Source: Geojedonia litorea
Lineage (GTDB): Bacteria > Bacteroidota > Bacteroidia > Flavobacteriales > Flavobacteriaceae
NCBI RefSeq assembly: GCF_042654525.1
Contig: NZ_JBHSGP010000013.1
Span: 1 to 64,000 of the forward strand
DNA: 64,000 nucleotides
Direction of reading: 5' to 3'
The position numbers were made by a program, and so were the translations under genes. The notes under the pieces are model-generated. The model saw only the letters and a list, made by a program, of their open reading frames with translations, had not been told where the DNA came from and made no database searches. This document shows positions 52,238 to 61,975 of the stretch, piece by piece (positions within the stretch are counted from its first letter, which is position 1; each line of letters opens with the position of its first letter).

Positions 52238-55200
52238 CTAATTGTCAATTAGTCCTTGTCCTTCAATCCACGGAGCTCCAGCAGCTTTTAAAGCTTTTTC
52301 AATTTCAGGTAACATTGAACTGGTTACCGATTTTAATTTTGATTTAATATCTGATAATTGCTTACTTGCTCGATTTAACGATGCCTTATGTGTCCCAGTT
52401 GGCCCATAAGTACTAAAAGCAACAGAGAAAGCGATACGAGAAACATTATTAGGTGTTGGATTAGAAGACTCTCCTATTTCCCCTTTTATTGGATGGCCAA
52501 ACAATTCTTTTTGAATTTCTAATAATTTCACTCGTGCGTCATTAATTTGCTTAAGTATTTCGGTATTAGATTGTGTTGTTTTGTTCGCGGCTCTTGTCAT
52601 AGCATCAATTTGATCCAGGCTTTTTGACATCACCATATTGGTGGCCTTAAGATCTTGTTGAAAATCGACAATGGTTTCTCTATATGCATTAATTTCATCA
52701 TACGATTTTCTCGGTAAAGCGCCTTCATATAAAGGCACTACGTTAAATGATTTAGGTCCTTGCAGGGTGGTTGTTAAACCATTTATACGTTTGACTAGAG
52801 TGACAGTATAGCTTCCTGGAGTGGCCTTAATAAAGCCACCACTAAAGGTGTCTCTATTAGTGCTTAATTCTTCACCACCTTTATTCGGGTAATTTAATTC
52901 CCAATTAACCCTATTAAATCCTTTTTTATTAGTCCCTTTTACCGTATTTACGATATTACCATCTGCGTCCTTAATAATTAGTAGTACTAATGGACCATCT
53001 TCATTTTTTTCAGCTTCAAGAGCATCCCAACCAGGAAAATCAGTGTTGGTCTTTTCTCTAGATTTTCGTTCATCCTTTAAGCTGTTAATCTTGTCGGACA
53101 TAAAATAGGTGAAATTAGCACCATATGGAGGATTATCAGCGACGTAACGATCATCACCTTGTCCTTCTGCTTTATCATTAGATGGTATATACCAATAGGC
53201 GTCTTTTACATCAAATAAAGTAGCTTCTGTATTCAACATTGAACTGTCAAAATTTCTTAAAGGTGATATGTCATCTAGGATAAAGAATCCCCGTCCAAAT
53301 GATGCGCCTACAAGGTCATTCTCGCGTCTCTGAATAGTAATGTCTCTGAACGCTATGGTTGGTATTTCACCTTTTAATTGAATCCAATTTTTACCGCCAT
53401 TAGATGTGAAATAGATACCATATTCAGTTGCCGCAAATAATAAATCTTTCTTTATATGATCTTGAACTAAACGCCAAGTTAAAAGCGTATTTGGTAAATC
53501 ACCATTAATTAATGTCCATGATTTACCTTTATCTGTACTTTTAATTAAATAGGGCTTATAATCACCATATTTATGATTGTCTAATGCTGCATAAACCACA
53601 TTTGCATCAAATAAATCTGCTCTCACATCATTGACAAAAGGTGTTTGTGGCAATCCTTTTATAGAATTTAAACTGACTTTTCGCCAATTTGTTCCACCAT
53701 CTTCGGTTATTTGAATAATTCCATCATCCGTTCCGGCGTAAATAAGGCCTTCTTGTTTTGGTGATTCAGCCAAAGACGTAATGGTGTTATAATTAGACAT
53801 AGCGCCAACATCCCATGCGTTGTCCCAGCTCTGTTGTTTCCCAAACATTGGAAGTGTAATTCGGTCTTGATTAAGAGTTAAATCTTTTGAGATAGGCGTC
53901 CAATCATCTCCTCTATTATCAGATTTCCATACGCGTTGCGATGCAAAATAAAGACGTGAAGGTTTGTGCGGACTCACCAAAATAGGGGCATCCCAATTAA
54001 ATCGTTCAGATGGTTCTCCTTCTCTCGACTGTGGTTGAATAAACACTGTTTCTTTGGTTGTTTGATCGATTCTCCACAGTGCACCTTCTTGAAATTCTCC
54101 ATAAGTAATATTGGGATTCCCCGGCTCTATTGCTGATTGGTGACCGTCTGCTCCTAGAGTTTTCCACCAATCGGCGCTAACAATTCCAATTCGACTCATG
54201 GTTTGTGATGGTCCTCCATGAGACCCATTATCTTGCGTCCCACCATATATATTATAAAAGGGTTTAGAATCGTCAACGGCTAACTTATAATACTGTGTAA
54301 TAGGTAAATTACTAATGAACTTCCATGATTTTGTTAGATCGAAACTTTCATAAAGCCCTCCATCAGTGCCAAAAAGCACATAATTAGGATCTGAAGCTTT
54401 AAAGGCCATGGCATGACTATCAACATGCTTATTTTTTTCATTCATCTGCTTAAAAGTTTTTCCATGATCTTGAGATATCAAAACATAATTATTCATAAGA
54501 AAAAGTTGCCCTTCATGATGAGGCGAAGCATACAATTCTTGATAATAATGAGGTCCAGTTCCACCTGATACAGTATCAGATTGTTTGCTCCAAGATTGGC
54601 CTTTATTTGTAGATATATATATTCCTCCTGTTTTACGATCCAACTCAATGGCAGCATAAATAACGTCAGAATTAAACGGAGAAATAGCAAGGCCAATTTT
54701 TCCTAAATTAGATTTTGGAATACCATTTTTTAATTCTGTCCATGTATCACCACCATCTGTGCTTTTAAAAATTCCAGTGCCAGGACCTCCGCCTAAATAA
54801 GCAGCGACAGTTCTTTGTCGTTGCCACGTAGCTGCATATAAAACGTCTGGATTTTTAGGGTCAATCACTATATCAGTAGCTCCTACCCATTCAGCATCAC
54901 CCAAGGTTCTATTCCATGTTTTACCACCATCTGATGTTTTATAGACACCTCGTTCACCACCTGAAGTCCATAACGGTCCTTGTGAAGCCACCCAAACCAC
55001 ATTTGAATTTTCTGGATGGACGATAATTGTTGACAAATGTTCAGATGATTTTAAACCCATGTTTTTCCATGTCGCACCATCATCGTGGCTCACATAAATA
55101 CCGTCCCCAAAGGCAACGTGTCGACCCCCTACGTTTTCGCCGGTCCCTACCCATATGGTATGCGGGTTATTTGGGTCAATTGCAATGCTTCCAGTAGAAT

Positions 55201-55465
55201 AACTTTTCTCCTTGTCGAAAAGTGGCGTCCATGTAGTCCCAGAATTTTCGGTTTTCCATACACCGCCCGAACCAACGGCAACATACCACACGTTTTCATT
55301 ATTTGGATGAATTGCAATATCAGCAATGCGACCAGACGTAAAAGCAGGTCCGATATTTCTGAATTTTAATCCACTAAAAATATTCTCATCAATTTTTTGA
55401 GAAAACATTAAAAAAGTAGAAAATAAAAGGATTAGGGAGAGGCAAGTGATTTTAAAATGTTTCAT
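52238..55465 (-). CDS. Exported VPS10/BNR-like beta-propeller protein (paralogue of 40050-43331)
   Basis: The 1075-residue protein has a signal peptide (1-22) and the same architecture as its paralogue 9 kb away: two propeller blocks of BNR-type repeats (YVSHDDGATW, YKTSDGGKTW, FKSTDGGDTW, IKSTDKGKSW), a shared GIVSADWWK/GITNFDWF site, an Ig-like module and a C-terminal helical region ending near GAPW. The repeated pattern (GGVWKTENSG, FGTDGGLYES) is kept throughout, so the pair arose by an old gene duplication and then separated. Function unknown; surface binding or glycan processing are the candidates. Confidence 0.85.
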   Translation of the reverse strand: MKHFKITCLSLILLFSTFLMFSQKIDENIFSGLKFRNIGPAFTSGRIADIAIHPNNENVWYVAVGSGGVWKTENSGTTWTPLFDKEKSYSTGSIAIDPNNPHTIWVGTGENVGGRHVAFGDGIYVSHDDGATWKNMGLKSSEHLSTIIVHPENSNVVWVASQGPLWTSGGERGVYKTSDGGKTWNRTLGDAEWVGATDIVIDPKNPDVLYAATWQRQRTVAAYLGGGPGTGIFKSTDGGDTWTELKNGIPKSNLGKIGLAISPFNSDVIYAAIELDRKTGGIYISTNKGQSWSKQSDTVSGGTGPHYYQELYASPHHEGQLFLMNNYVLISQDHGKTFKQMNEKNKHVDSHAMAFKASDPNYVLFGTDGGLYESFDLTKSWKFISNLPITQYYKLAVDDSKPFYNIYGGTQDNGSHGGPSQTMSRIGIVSADWWKTLGADGHQSAIEPGNPNITYGEFQEGALWRIDQTTKETVFIQPQSREGEPSERFNWDAPILVSPHKPSRLYFASQRVWKSDNRGDDWTPISKDLTLNQDRITLPMFGKQQSWDNAWDVGAMSNYNTITSLAESPKQEGLIYAGTDDGIIQITEDGGTNWRKVSLNSIKGLPQTPFVNDVRADLFDANVVYAALDNHKYGDYKPYLIKSTDKGKSWTLINGDLPNTLLTWRLVQDHIKKDLLFAATEYGIYFTSNGGKNWIQLKGEIPTIAFRDITIQRRENDLVGASFGRGFFILDDISPLRNFDSSMLNTEATLFDVKDAYWYIPSNDKAEGQGDDRYVADNPPYGANFTYFMSDKINSLKDERKSREKTNTDFPGWDALEAEKNEDGPLVLLIIKDADGNIVNTVKGTNKKGFNRVNWELNYPNKGGEELSTNRDTFSGGFIKATPGSYTVTLVKRINGLTTTLQGPKSFNVVPLYEGALPRKSYDEINAYRETIVDFQQDLKATNMVMSKSLDQIDAMTRAANKTTQSNTEILKQINDARVKLLEIQKELFGHPIKGEIGESSNPTPNNVSRIAFSVAFSTYGPTGTHKASLNRASKQLSDIKSKLKSVTSSMLPEIEKALKAAGAPWIEGQGLIDN

Positions 55466-55562
55466 TGAAATTATAAATTAACTTTCTAGAAAGAAATGGT
55501 TAGGAATAGCAAGTTAAAGTATTTTTTTGGGGAATTATAAAATGGGTTAGAAATTATTTGAA

Positions 55563-57563
55563 CTAATAAGCTATAAGATTTTTTAATTCTTCTTCAAATC
55601 GTCCTTTCGCCAAATATTGCTGTTCCAATTGATTTATAAACGGAATAGGAGTTTCCATACTTGCAACACGTTTTACAGGAGCATCTAAAAATTCAAAACA
55701 GTCTTCCATAATCAACGCTGAAATATCACTGGCTATACCTCCAAATAAAGAATCTTCCTGTACTATTATGGCTCTCCCTGTTTTTTTAACTGAATTATAA
55801 ATTGATTCTGTGTCTAATGGTTGAAGCGTTCTTAAATCAATTAAATCGGCCTTAATATCTTCATTATTTGCAAGTGTTTCCAGTGCCCAATGAACTCCAG
55901 AACCGTAGGTGATAATTGTAACATCTTTGCCTTCCTTGATAAGCGAAGCCTTTCCAAATGGAATAGTAAAATAATCTATTGGTACTTCTTGCCTAATACT
56001 TCTATAAAGTGCTTTGTGTTCAAAATATAGTACAGGATTTGGATCGTTAATGGCTGTGGCCAATAAACCTTTGGCATCATACGGAAAAGCGGGATATACC
56101 ACTTTTAATCCTGGTGTTTTAGTAAACCAGGCTTCATTAGTTTGGGAATGAAAAGGGCCTGCTGCCACCCCACCTCCGCATGGCATTCGAACAACAACAT
56201 CTGCATTTTGATTCCAGCGGTAATGGGATTTTGCTAAATAATTAACAATAGGATTAAAACCAGAACTAACAAAATCAGCAAATTGCATTTCAACAACAGA
56301 TTTTATACCTGCTATGGACAAACCCATAGCAGCTTCAACAATTGCTGATTCACAAATAGGTGTATTTCGAACACGTTCTTTGCCAAACTCCTTTACAAAA
56401 CCTTCTGTAATTTTGAAAACACCCCCATATTCCGCGATATCCTGCCCCATAATCACAAGGTTTTTGTGTTGTTGCATAGATTGTTTTAGGCCTTGTGAAA
56501 TGGCATCAATAAAACGTATTTCTTCGGCTTTAGAATTAGATTCAATGTGCTGATATTCAAATGTTTTATAAACATCACTTAATTCTACGCTTCTATCAGG
56601 AATTATAGGCTGTTCGGCATTAGCTTGCTCCAAGGCAACATCAATTTCTTCCTTAATTTTTATAGTCAGCGCTTGATCTTTTTCAGGAGTTAAAACCTTC
56701 TCTTTTAGCAAATAGTTTTTAAAACTTATTAAAGGATCTTTAAGTTCCCATTCAGCCATCAGTTTTTCTGGCACGTATTTGGTGCCACTTGCTTCCTCAT
56801 GACCTCGCATTCTGAAAGTTTTAAATTCAATTAGAATTGGTCTGGGACGTTTTCTTATACTTTCAGCTAGTTTTTTGACTTTAGTGTACACTTCAATAAT
56901 ATCATTACCATCTAGTACAAATGCTTCCATACCGTAGCCTTTACCACGATCAGCTAAATCTTTACAATGATATTGTTCACTTGTGGGTGTAGAAAGACCA
57001 TATCCGTTATTTTCAATACAAAAGATTACTGGTAATTGCCAAACAGAAGCAACATTTAAAGCTTCATGAAAATCACCTTCACTGGTTCCTCCTTCACCAG
57101 TAAATACTGCAGTAACTTCATTTTTATTGTTTAAAATATTAGCCAAAGCAATTCCATCGGCAACGCCAAGCTGTGGACCTAAATGTGAAATCATACCTAC
57201 TATATGGTAGTCTTGAGTACCAAAATGAAATGAACGATCACGACCTTTGGTGAAGCCGCTTGCTTTGCCTTGCCATTGACCAAATAATCTATTTAAAGGA
57301 ATATCTCTGGTTGTAAACACACCTAAATTACGATGCATAGGTAAAATATATTCATCGTTTTTAAGTGCCATAGTAACACCAACAGAAATTGCTTCTTGAC
57401 CAATCCCAGAAAACCATTTAGAAACTTTACCTTGACGTAACAATATCAACATTTTTTCCTCTATCAACCGCGGTTTTAGCATGTTGGAATAGAGGTTCAA
57501 AAGTGTTTGATTATCTAGCCCTTTTTTATCGAATAGCATATGTTTTTTGATTGAAGTCAACAT
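55563..57563 (-). CDS. Fused alpha/beta E1 component of a 2-oxoacid dehydrogenase
   Basis: I use the ATG at 57563 (666 residues); the open frame nine codons longer starts with TTG. Residues about 15-320 form the E1 alpha part with the thiamine diphosphate motif (GEGGTSEGDFHEAL ... ENNGYG), and about 340-665 form the E1 beta part (MGQDIAEYGG; ALYRS; TYGSGVHWALE). Separate genes are usual in other bacteria; the fused form is known in Bacteroidota. The substrate is probably branched-chain 2-oxoacids, yielding precursors for the iso-fatty acids typical of the group. E2 and E3 genes are not in the window. Confidence 0.9.
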   Translation of the reverse strand: MLTSIKKHMLFDKKGLDNQTLLNLYSNMLKPRLIEEKMLILLRQGKVSKWFSGIGQEAISVGVTMALKNDEYILPMHRNLGVFTTRDIPLNRLFGQWQGKASGFTKGRDRSFHFGTQDYHIVGMISHLGPQLGVADGIALANILNNKNEVTAVFTGEGGTSEGDFHEALNVASVWQLPVIFCIENNGYGLSTPTSEQYHCKDLADRGKGYGMEAFVLDGNDIIEVYTKVKKLAESIRKRPRPILIEFKTFRMRGHEEASGTKYVPEKLMAEWELKDPLISFKNYLLKEKVLTPEKDQALTIKIKEEIDVALEQANAEQPIIPDRSVELSDVYKTFEYQHIESNSKAEEIRFIDAISQGLKQSMQQHKNLVIMGQDIAEYGGVFKITEGFVKEFGKERVRNTPICESAIVEAAMGLSIAGIKSVVEMQFADFVSSGFNPIVNYLAKSHYRWNQNADVVVRMPCGGGVAAGPFHSQTNEAWFTKTPGLKVVYPAFPYDAKGLLATAINDPNPVLYFEHKALYRSIRQEVPIDYFTIPFGKASLIKEGKDVTIITYGSGVHWALETLANNEDIKADLIDLRTLQPLDTESIYNSVKKTGRAIIVQEDSLFGGIASDISALIMEDCFEFLDAPVKRVASMETPIPFINQLEQQYLAKGRFEEELKNLIAY

Positions 57564-57674
57564 TATATCTAATTTATGAAGATAGTTCAAATGTAAATAA
57601 AATTGATATACTATTACCTACTCTAAACTTTTTTTAGACCAAATGAACTTTCAGATTTTAACAATGTTTTTCCC

Positions 57675-57682
57675 TACATTTG
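57675..57682 (+). promoter_or_regulatory. Promoter -7 box of the 57715-61659 operon
   Basis: An exact TAnnTTTG match (TACATTTG), 33 bases before the first start codon. No clear TTG at -33. Confidence 0.5.
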
Positions 57683-57714
57683 TATATTCAACCTCGATTT
57701 AAAAGTTAAACAAA

Positions 57715-58665
57715 ATGAATATAATACCAAGTGTGAATCTTCATGATTTTATTTCTGGAGATCCAATTAAGAAGCAAAAATTTATAGATGAGATTGGCAA
57801 GGCCTATGAAGAAATAGGTTTTGTGGCCTTAAAGGGGCATTTTTTAGATGATCAGCTTGTAGATGATCTCTATAGTGAAGTTAAAAATTTTTTTAATTTA
57901 CCTGTTGAGGTAAAACAAAAATATGAAATACCAGGTATAGGAGGGCAACGCGGTTATGTGTCTTTTGGAAAAGAAAGTGCTAAAGGCAAAAAAGAAGGCG
58001 ACCTGAAAGAGTTTTGGCATTTTGGGCAATACGTAGAAAACAATCCAAAATTAGAAGCCGAGTATCCAGCTAATGTTATTGTTGAGGAACTCCCTGAATT
58101 TAATGAAGTTGGAAAAGAGGCGTATCGTATGTTGGAAAAAACGGCTAAATACGTATTAAGGGCACTCGCATTACACTTAAATCTTGAAGAAACCTATTTT
58201 GATAAATATATCCACAATGGAAATTCAATATTAAGACCTATCCATTATCCGCCTATTTTGGAAGAACCCAAAGAAGCTGTACGAGCAGCAGCTCATGGTG
58301 ATATTAACCTCATTACTTTATTAATGGGTGCACAAGGGCGAGGCTTACAAGTTCAAAACCATAAAGGAGAATGGATAGATGCGATTGCTGATCCAGATGA
58401 ATTAATGATCAACGTTGGCGACATGCTATCTAGACACACCAATAACAAGCTAAAATCGACTATTCATAGAGTAATAAACCCTCCAAGAGAACTCTGGGGA
58501 ACATCACGCTATTCTATACCGTTTTTCATGCATCCAATTAGTGAAATGAAATTAAATGTGTTAGAAAGTTGCATTGATGAAGAAAACCCAAAGCAATATG
58601 AAGATATAACTGCTGGTGAATTTTTGCATGAACGACTGGTTGATTTAGGATTAATTAAAAAATAA
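57715..58665 (+). CDS. Isopenicillin-N-synthase-like 2OG-Fe(II) oxygenase
   Basis: The 316-residue protein has an N-terminal DIOX_N region (SVNLHDFISGD; a YEEIGFVALKGH helix) and a C-terminal jelly roll with the iron ligands His-x-Asp near 193 (HGDINLITLL) and a distal His near 249 (STIHRVINP), plus an Arg-x-Ser near 263 (RYSIPFF) that would hold 2-oxoglutarate. It oxidises an unknown small substrate in the cytoplasm. It is the first gene of a rightward operon, five bases before the SUI1 gene. Confidence 0.88.
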   Translation: MNIIPSVNLHDFISGDPIKKQKFIDEIGKAYEEIGFVALKGHFLDDQLVDDLYSEVKNFFNLPVEVKQKYEIPGIGGQRGYVSFGKESAKGKKEGDLKEFWHFGQYVENNPKLEAEYPANVIVEELPEFNEVGKEAYRMLEKTAKYVLRALALHLNLEETYFDKYIHNGNSILRPIHYPPILEEPKEAVRAAAHGDINLITLLMGAQGRGLQVQNHKGEWIDAIADPDELMINVGDMLSRHTNNKLKSTIHRVINPPRELWGTSRYSIPFFMHPISEMKLNVLESCIDEENPKQYEDITAGEFLHERLVDLGLIKK

Positions 58666-58670
58666 TACCC

Positions 58671-59000
58671 ATGGATTTGCAGGATCAGCTTAAAAAATTG
58701 TTCCCCGACTATATTTCTGAAGAGGCAGAAGAAGTAAACGAAGAAAAAGATGCCATTTGGATGCAGGATGACCCCATTATTTGTAAATATGAAAAGCGCA
58801 AAGGAAAACCAATCACCATTTTGGAAGGTTATACTGGAGCCACAGATGACTTTAAAGCTTTAGCTAAAGAACTTAAGCAAACTTTAAGTGTAGGCGGAAG
58901 CTTTAAAGATGATAAGATTATTATTCAAGGGGATTACAGAGACAAGATCATGCAATTATTAAAAGCAAAAGGGTTTAATGTTAAGCGTGTAGGAGGTTAA
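58671..59000 (+). CDS. SUI1/eIF1-family translation factor (YciH type)
   Basis: The 109-residue protein ends in the SUI1 domain: KRKGKPITILEGYTGATDDF, KQTLSVGGSFKDDKIIIQGD, then a basic end (VKRVGG). In eukaryotes eIF1 checks start-codon choice; bacterial YciH has been linked to stress translation. An acidic N-terminal arm (EEAEEVNEEKD) precedes the domain. It is the second gene of the operon, with five- and four-base gaps to its neighbours. Confidence 0.92.
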   Translation: MDLQDQLKKLFPDYISEEAEEVNEEKDAIWMQDDPIICKYEKRKGKPITILEGYTGATDDFKALAKELKQTLSVGGSFKDDKIIIQGDYRDKIMQLLKAKGFNVKRVGG

Positions 59001-59004
59001 TATT

Positions 59005-59946
59005 ATGGCAGAAAAGTCGCTTCATATCACTAATGGCAATAGCCTCACCAAATATCTTAAAGAATTGAATATTGAAGGCGGCTTTTTAACATGGCAGGAA
59101 ATGTTGTGTGAAGGTCCCACTGAAGCCAATATAGATAGCGATTCATTTATTAATAAACGTAAAACCTTCCTAAACGATTATTACGATATCGAAATTAACG
59201 AGTCTGAATACATCACTGAAATAAGAGATTTAGACAACTTAAGTGGTTATTCCGAAGTTGTTTTATGGTTTGAATATGATTTATTTTGCCATATCAATCT
59301 TGTTGCCGTTATTAGTTTGCTTCAACAAAAGAAAGTTCAACTTCCTCTATATTTGGTGTGTAGTGGCCGAATAACCGGAGAAAAAAACTTAAAAGGATTA
59401 TCAGAATTAAGTTCAAGCCAATTATTTCATCATTATCGTAAAAAAATAAAGCTGAAGCCAGAAGATATTGATTTAGCAGAAACCATCTGGAAAACTTATT
59501 GTGGTAAAGATCACAACCTTTTTAAACATTACATAACTAAAAAATCATCCTTTAAGTATTTGTCAAATTGCTTGAAAGCTCATTTGGAGCGGTTTCCTGA
59601 TCAAAAAAGTGGACTTAATATTTTAGAAGGAAATATTTTAAAGATCATTAAAGATAATCATATTAAATCGAAACATCATTTATTAGGATATGCGCTTAAT
59701 TATCAAGGCTATTATGGCTTTGGAGATGTGCAGTTATCCCGAATCATTGATAAATTGTCTATATTTTATAATGAGGAAAACGAAAAAATCACATTAAACA
59801 GAGAAGGTCATGAAGCTTTAATCGCACAGCATAATTTTGCTGTTGAAATTGGTGACAACATGCCTTTTGGTGGTGTTAACCGACTCGATTTCCAATTTAG
59901 TAAAGAAAAAAATAGACTTGTAAAAACAGTAATTAATGCCCATTAA
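59005..59946 (+). CDS. DUF1835-domain protein
   Basis: The 313-residue cytoplasmic protein starts LHITNGNSLTKYLKEL and continues GGFLTWQEMLCEGPT, which match the DUF1835 family, whose members have no established biochemical role. The C-terminal half (about 190-313) is helical with many Lys and Asn residues. Its 3' end overlaps the nucleoside phosphorylase gene by 11 bases, so translation is coupled. Confidence 0.8.
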   Translation: MAEKSLHITNGNSLTKYLKELNIEGGFLTWQEMLCEGPTEANIDSDSFINKRKTFLNDYYDIEINESEYITEIRDLDNLSGYSEVVLWFEYDLFCHINLVAVISLLQQKKVQLPLYLVCSGRITGEKNLKGLSELSSSQLFHHYRKKIKLKPEDIDLAETIWKTYCGKDHNLFKHYITKKSSFKYLSNCLKAHLERFPDQKSGLNILEGNILKIIKDNHIKSKHHLLGYALNYQGYYGFGDVQLSRIIDKLSIFYNEENEKITLNREGHEALIAQHNFAVEIGDNMPFGGVNRLDFQFSKEKNRLVKTVINAH

Positions 59947-60808
59947 AGCTTCAGAACTTATACTAAATCCTGACGGAAGTATTTATCACCTCAATTTACG
60001 ACCCGAGCACCTAGCTAAAACAATTATAACTGTAGGTGATCCAGATAGAGTTGAACAAGTAACCCAACATTTTGACAAAATCGAATTTAGACTTCAAAAA
60101 CGCGAATTTCATACTCAAACAGGAACGTATAAAGGTCATCGTATTACGGTAATTTCAACAGGAATAGGTACTGATAATATCGATATCGTTCTGAATGAAC
60201 TTGATGCTCTGATAAATATTGATTTTGAAAGCAGAGAGCTTAAAAGTAGCCTTACGTCATTGGATATTATTAGAATTGGTACATCAGGATCTATTCAAAC
60301 TAATGTCCCTGTAGACTCTTTTTTAATTAGTGAAATGGCCGTAGGCTTTGATAGTTTATTGCATTTTTATGACAGTGAAGGCATTCAGATTTCAAATATT
60401 TCTGAGGCCTTGATTAAACATACTAATTGGTCTAGGTCAAAGTCAAAACCTTATGTGGTTTCCTGCAATCAGGAACTCAATGAAAAATTTCATTCAAATC
60501 AGACTTTAAAAGGTTTTACGGCAACCAATGTGGGGTTTTATGGTCCTCAAGGTCGGGTTTTGCGTCTTGCTATTCAAGACAATCAGCTTAATGAGAAACT
60601 CGCAAGTTTTGATTACTATGGTCACAGGATCACAAATCTTGAAATGGAAACAGCTGGTATTTATGGACTTTCTCAACTTTTAGGGCATAGAGCAATTTCT
60701 TTGAATGCCATAATAGCGAATAGATCAACAGGTGAATTTAGTTCAAACCCACAAAAAGTGGTTAATGATTTGATTGACTATACTCTTAAAAAAATTGTAG
60801 GACAATGA
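59936..60808 (+). CDS. Nucleoside phosphorylase (uridine phosphorylase-like)
   Basis: The 290-residue protein belongs to the PNP/UDP phosphorylase family: VGDPDRVEQV near the N-terminus holds phosphate (GD-R pattern), RIGTSGSIQTNVPVDSFL carries the base of the nucleoside site, and NLEMETAGIYGLSQLLGH has the Glu that binds ribose. It cleaves a nucleoside with phosphate to free base and ribose-1-phosphate. The length is a little above Escherichia coli Udp. It overlaps the preceding gene by 11 bases and the next by four (ATGA). Confidence 0.88.
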   Translation: MPIKASELILNPDGSIYHLNLRPEHLAKTIITVGDPDRVEQVTQHFDKIEFRLQKREFHTQTGTYKGHRITVISTGIGTDNIDIVLNELDALINIDFESRELKSSLTSLDIIRIGTSGSIQTNVPVDSFLISEMAVGFDSLLHFYDSEGIQISNISEALIKHTNWSRSKSKPYVVSCNQELNEKFHSNQTLKGFTATNVGFYGPQGRVLRLAIQDNQLNEKLASFDYYGHRITNLEMETAGIYGLSQLLGHRAISLNAIIANRSTGEFSSNPQKVVNDLIDYTLKKIVGQ

Positions 60809-61659
60809 AAATAGTGAATATTGGAGGTGTACCAGAACATTTTAATTTGGCTTGGTATCTTACTTTAAAAGATGGTGCTTATAAAAGGGAAGGAATTAAT
60901 TTAAGATGGCGTGATTATCACGGCGGTACTGGCGATATGTGTCAAGCTTTGAGAGATGAAAGTATCGATATGGCTGTAATACTTACAGAAGGGATTGTTA
61001 AAGATATCATTGAAGGAAATCCTAGCACCATTGTACAAACCTTTGTGAAGTCACCATTAATTTGGGGAATCCATGTCGCAAAAAATTCAGAGTATCAGTC
61101 TATTGAAGAATTAAAAGGAACAAAAGCTGCGATAAGCCGTTTTGGATCAGGTTCACACCTCATGGCATATATCAATGCTCAAAATCATGATTGGAACTTA
61201 AATAGAGACTTAAAATTTGAAGTTATTAATAATCTCGATGGCGCTGTAGATGGGTTAACAAATGCAACTGCCGATTATTTTATGTGGGAAAAATTCACCA
61301 CTAAACCTTTAGTTGATTCTGGGACTTTTAGAAGAATTGGCAATTGCCCTACTCCGTGGCCTTGTTTTGTTATTGCAGTAAGAAATGATTTTTTAAACGA
61401 ACATGCCGATGATGTTAAGACTATTTTAAATATTATTAATAACACAACTTTAGAATTTAAAGAAATCCCAAGTATCGACAAAACCATTGCTAATAGATAC
61501 AATCAAAAACTCGAAGATGTACAAGAATGGCTATCTCTAACTGAATGGTCGCAATCTAATATCAACAAAAACACACTTGAAAATGTACAGCAAAAACTTC
61601 TTGATCTCGACATTATTTCACAAAAAATAGCTTATGAAAGTTTAGTTTTAAACTTGTAA
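60805..61659 (+). CDS. Substrate-binding-protein-like (NMT1/SsuA fold) protein without signal peptide
   Basis: The 284-residue protein has the two-lobe fold of ABC substrate-binding proteins of the thiamine-precursor/sulfonate group (GGVPEHFNLAWYLTLKDG; YHGGTGDMCQALRDESID; KAAISRFGSGSHLM). There is no signal peptide or lipobox, and no permease or ATPase gene is adjacent, so it probably works in the cytoplasm, perhaps as an enzyme or a metabolite-binding partner of the phosphorylase. Its start overlaps the stop of the phosphorylase gene by four bases. It is the last gene of the operon. Confidence 0.8.
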   Translation: MKIVNIGGVPEHFNLAWYLTLKDGAYKREGINLRWRDYHGGTGDMCQALRDESIDMAVILTEGIVKDIIEGNPSTIVQTFVKSPLIWGIHVAKNSEYQSIEELKGTKAAISRFGSGSHLMAYINAQNHDWNLNRDLKFEVINNLDGAVDGLTNATADYFMWEKFTTKPLVDSGTFRRIGNCPTPWPCFVIAVRNDFLNEHADDVKTILNIINNTTLEFKEIPSIDKTIANRYNQKLEDVQEWLSLTEWSQSNINKNTLENVQQKLLDLDIISQKIAYESLVLNL

Positions 61660-61789
61660 ATCATTGTGTTTAAATGTGTTATTTTATCGATGAAATGAAT
61701 ATTTTTAAGATTTTTTTAAGGATTTTTAAATAAAATTATTATTTTTGGCCTAACCCAAACGCCAAAAGTATTGGCATAAATTTAGTTTT

Positions 61790-61975
61790 ATGATTTTGAC
61801 CATTACCCTGATTCTTACTGTTTTAATTGCGCTTAACTTTATTTTATTATTCACTAGTTGTAACAAAACCCCTAAAAGAAAGGTTACCCAACGACCACAC
61901 ATTGTAAAAAAAGATATGGGTGTTGTTATGACCAATCAACTACCTCCATCCCAGCTTGCTGCAACAGGAAGTTAG
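61790..61975 (+). CDS. Small membrane protein (61 residues)
   Basis: An N-terminal transmembrane helix (ILTITLILTVLIALNFILLF), then a Cys-Asn-Lys and a basic segment, ending QLAATGS. The composition and clear helix suggest a real gene. The last 50 bases overlap the 3' end of the uracil-DNA glycosylase gene on the other strand. The opposite-strand frame at 61750-61935 is less credible. Function unknown. Confidence 0.5.
   Translation: MILTITLILTVLIALNFILLFTSCNKTPKRKVTQRPHIVKKDMGVVMTNQLPPSQLAATGS

Noticed and set aside
55563..57563. Erroneous fusion of two E1 genes
   Set aside because: The alpha-beta fused form is a known arrangement in Bacteroidota, and the frame is intact.
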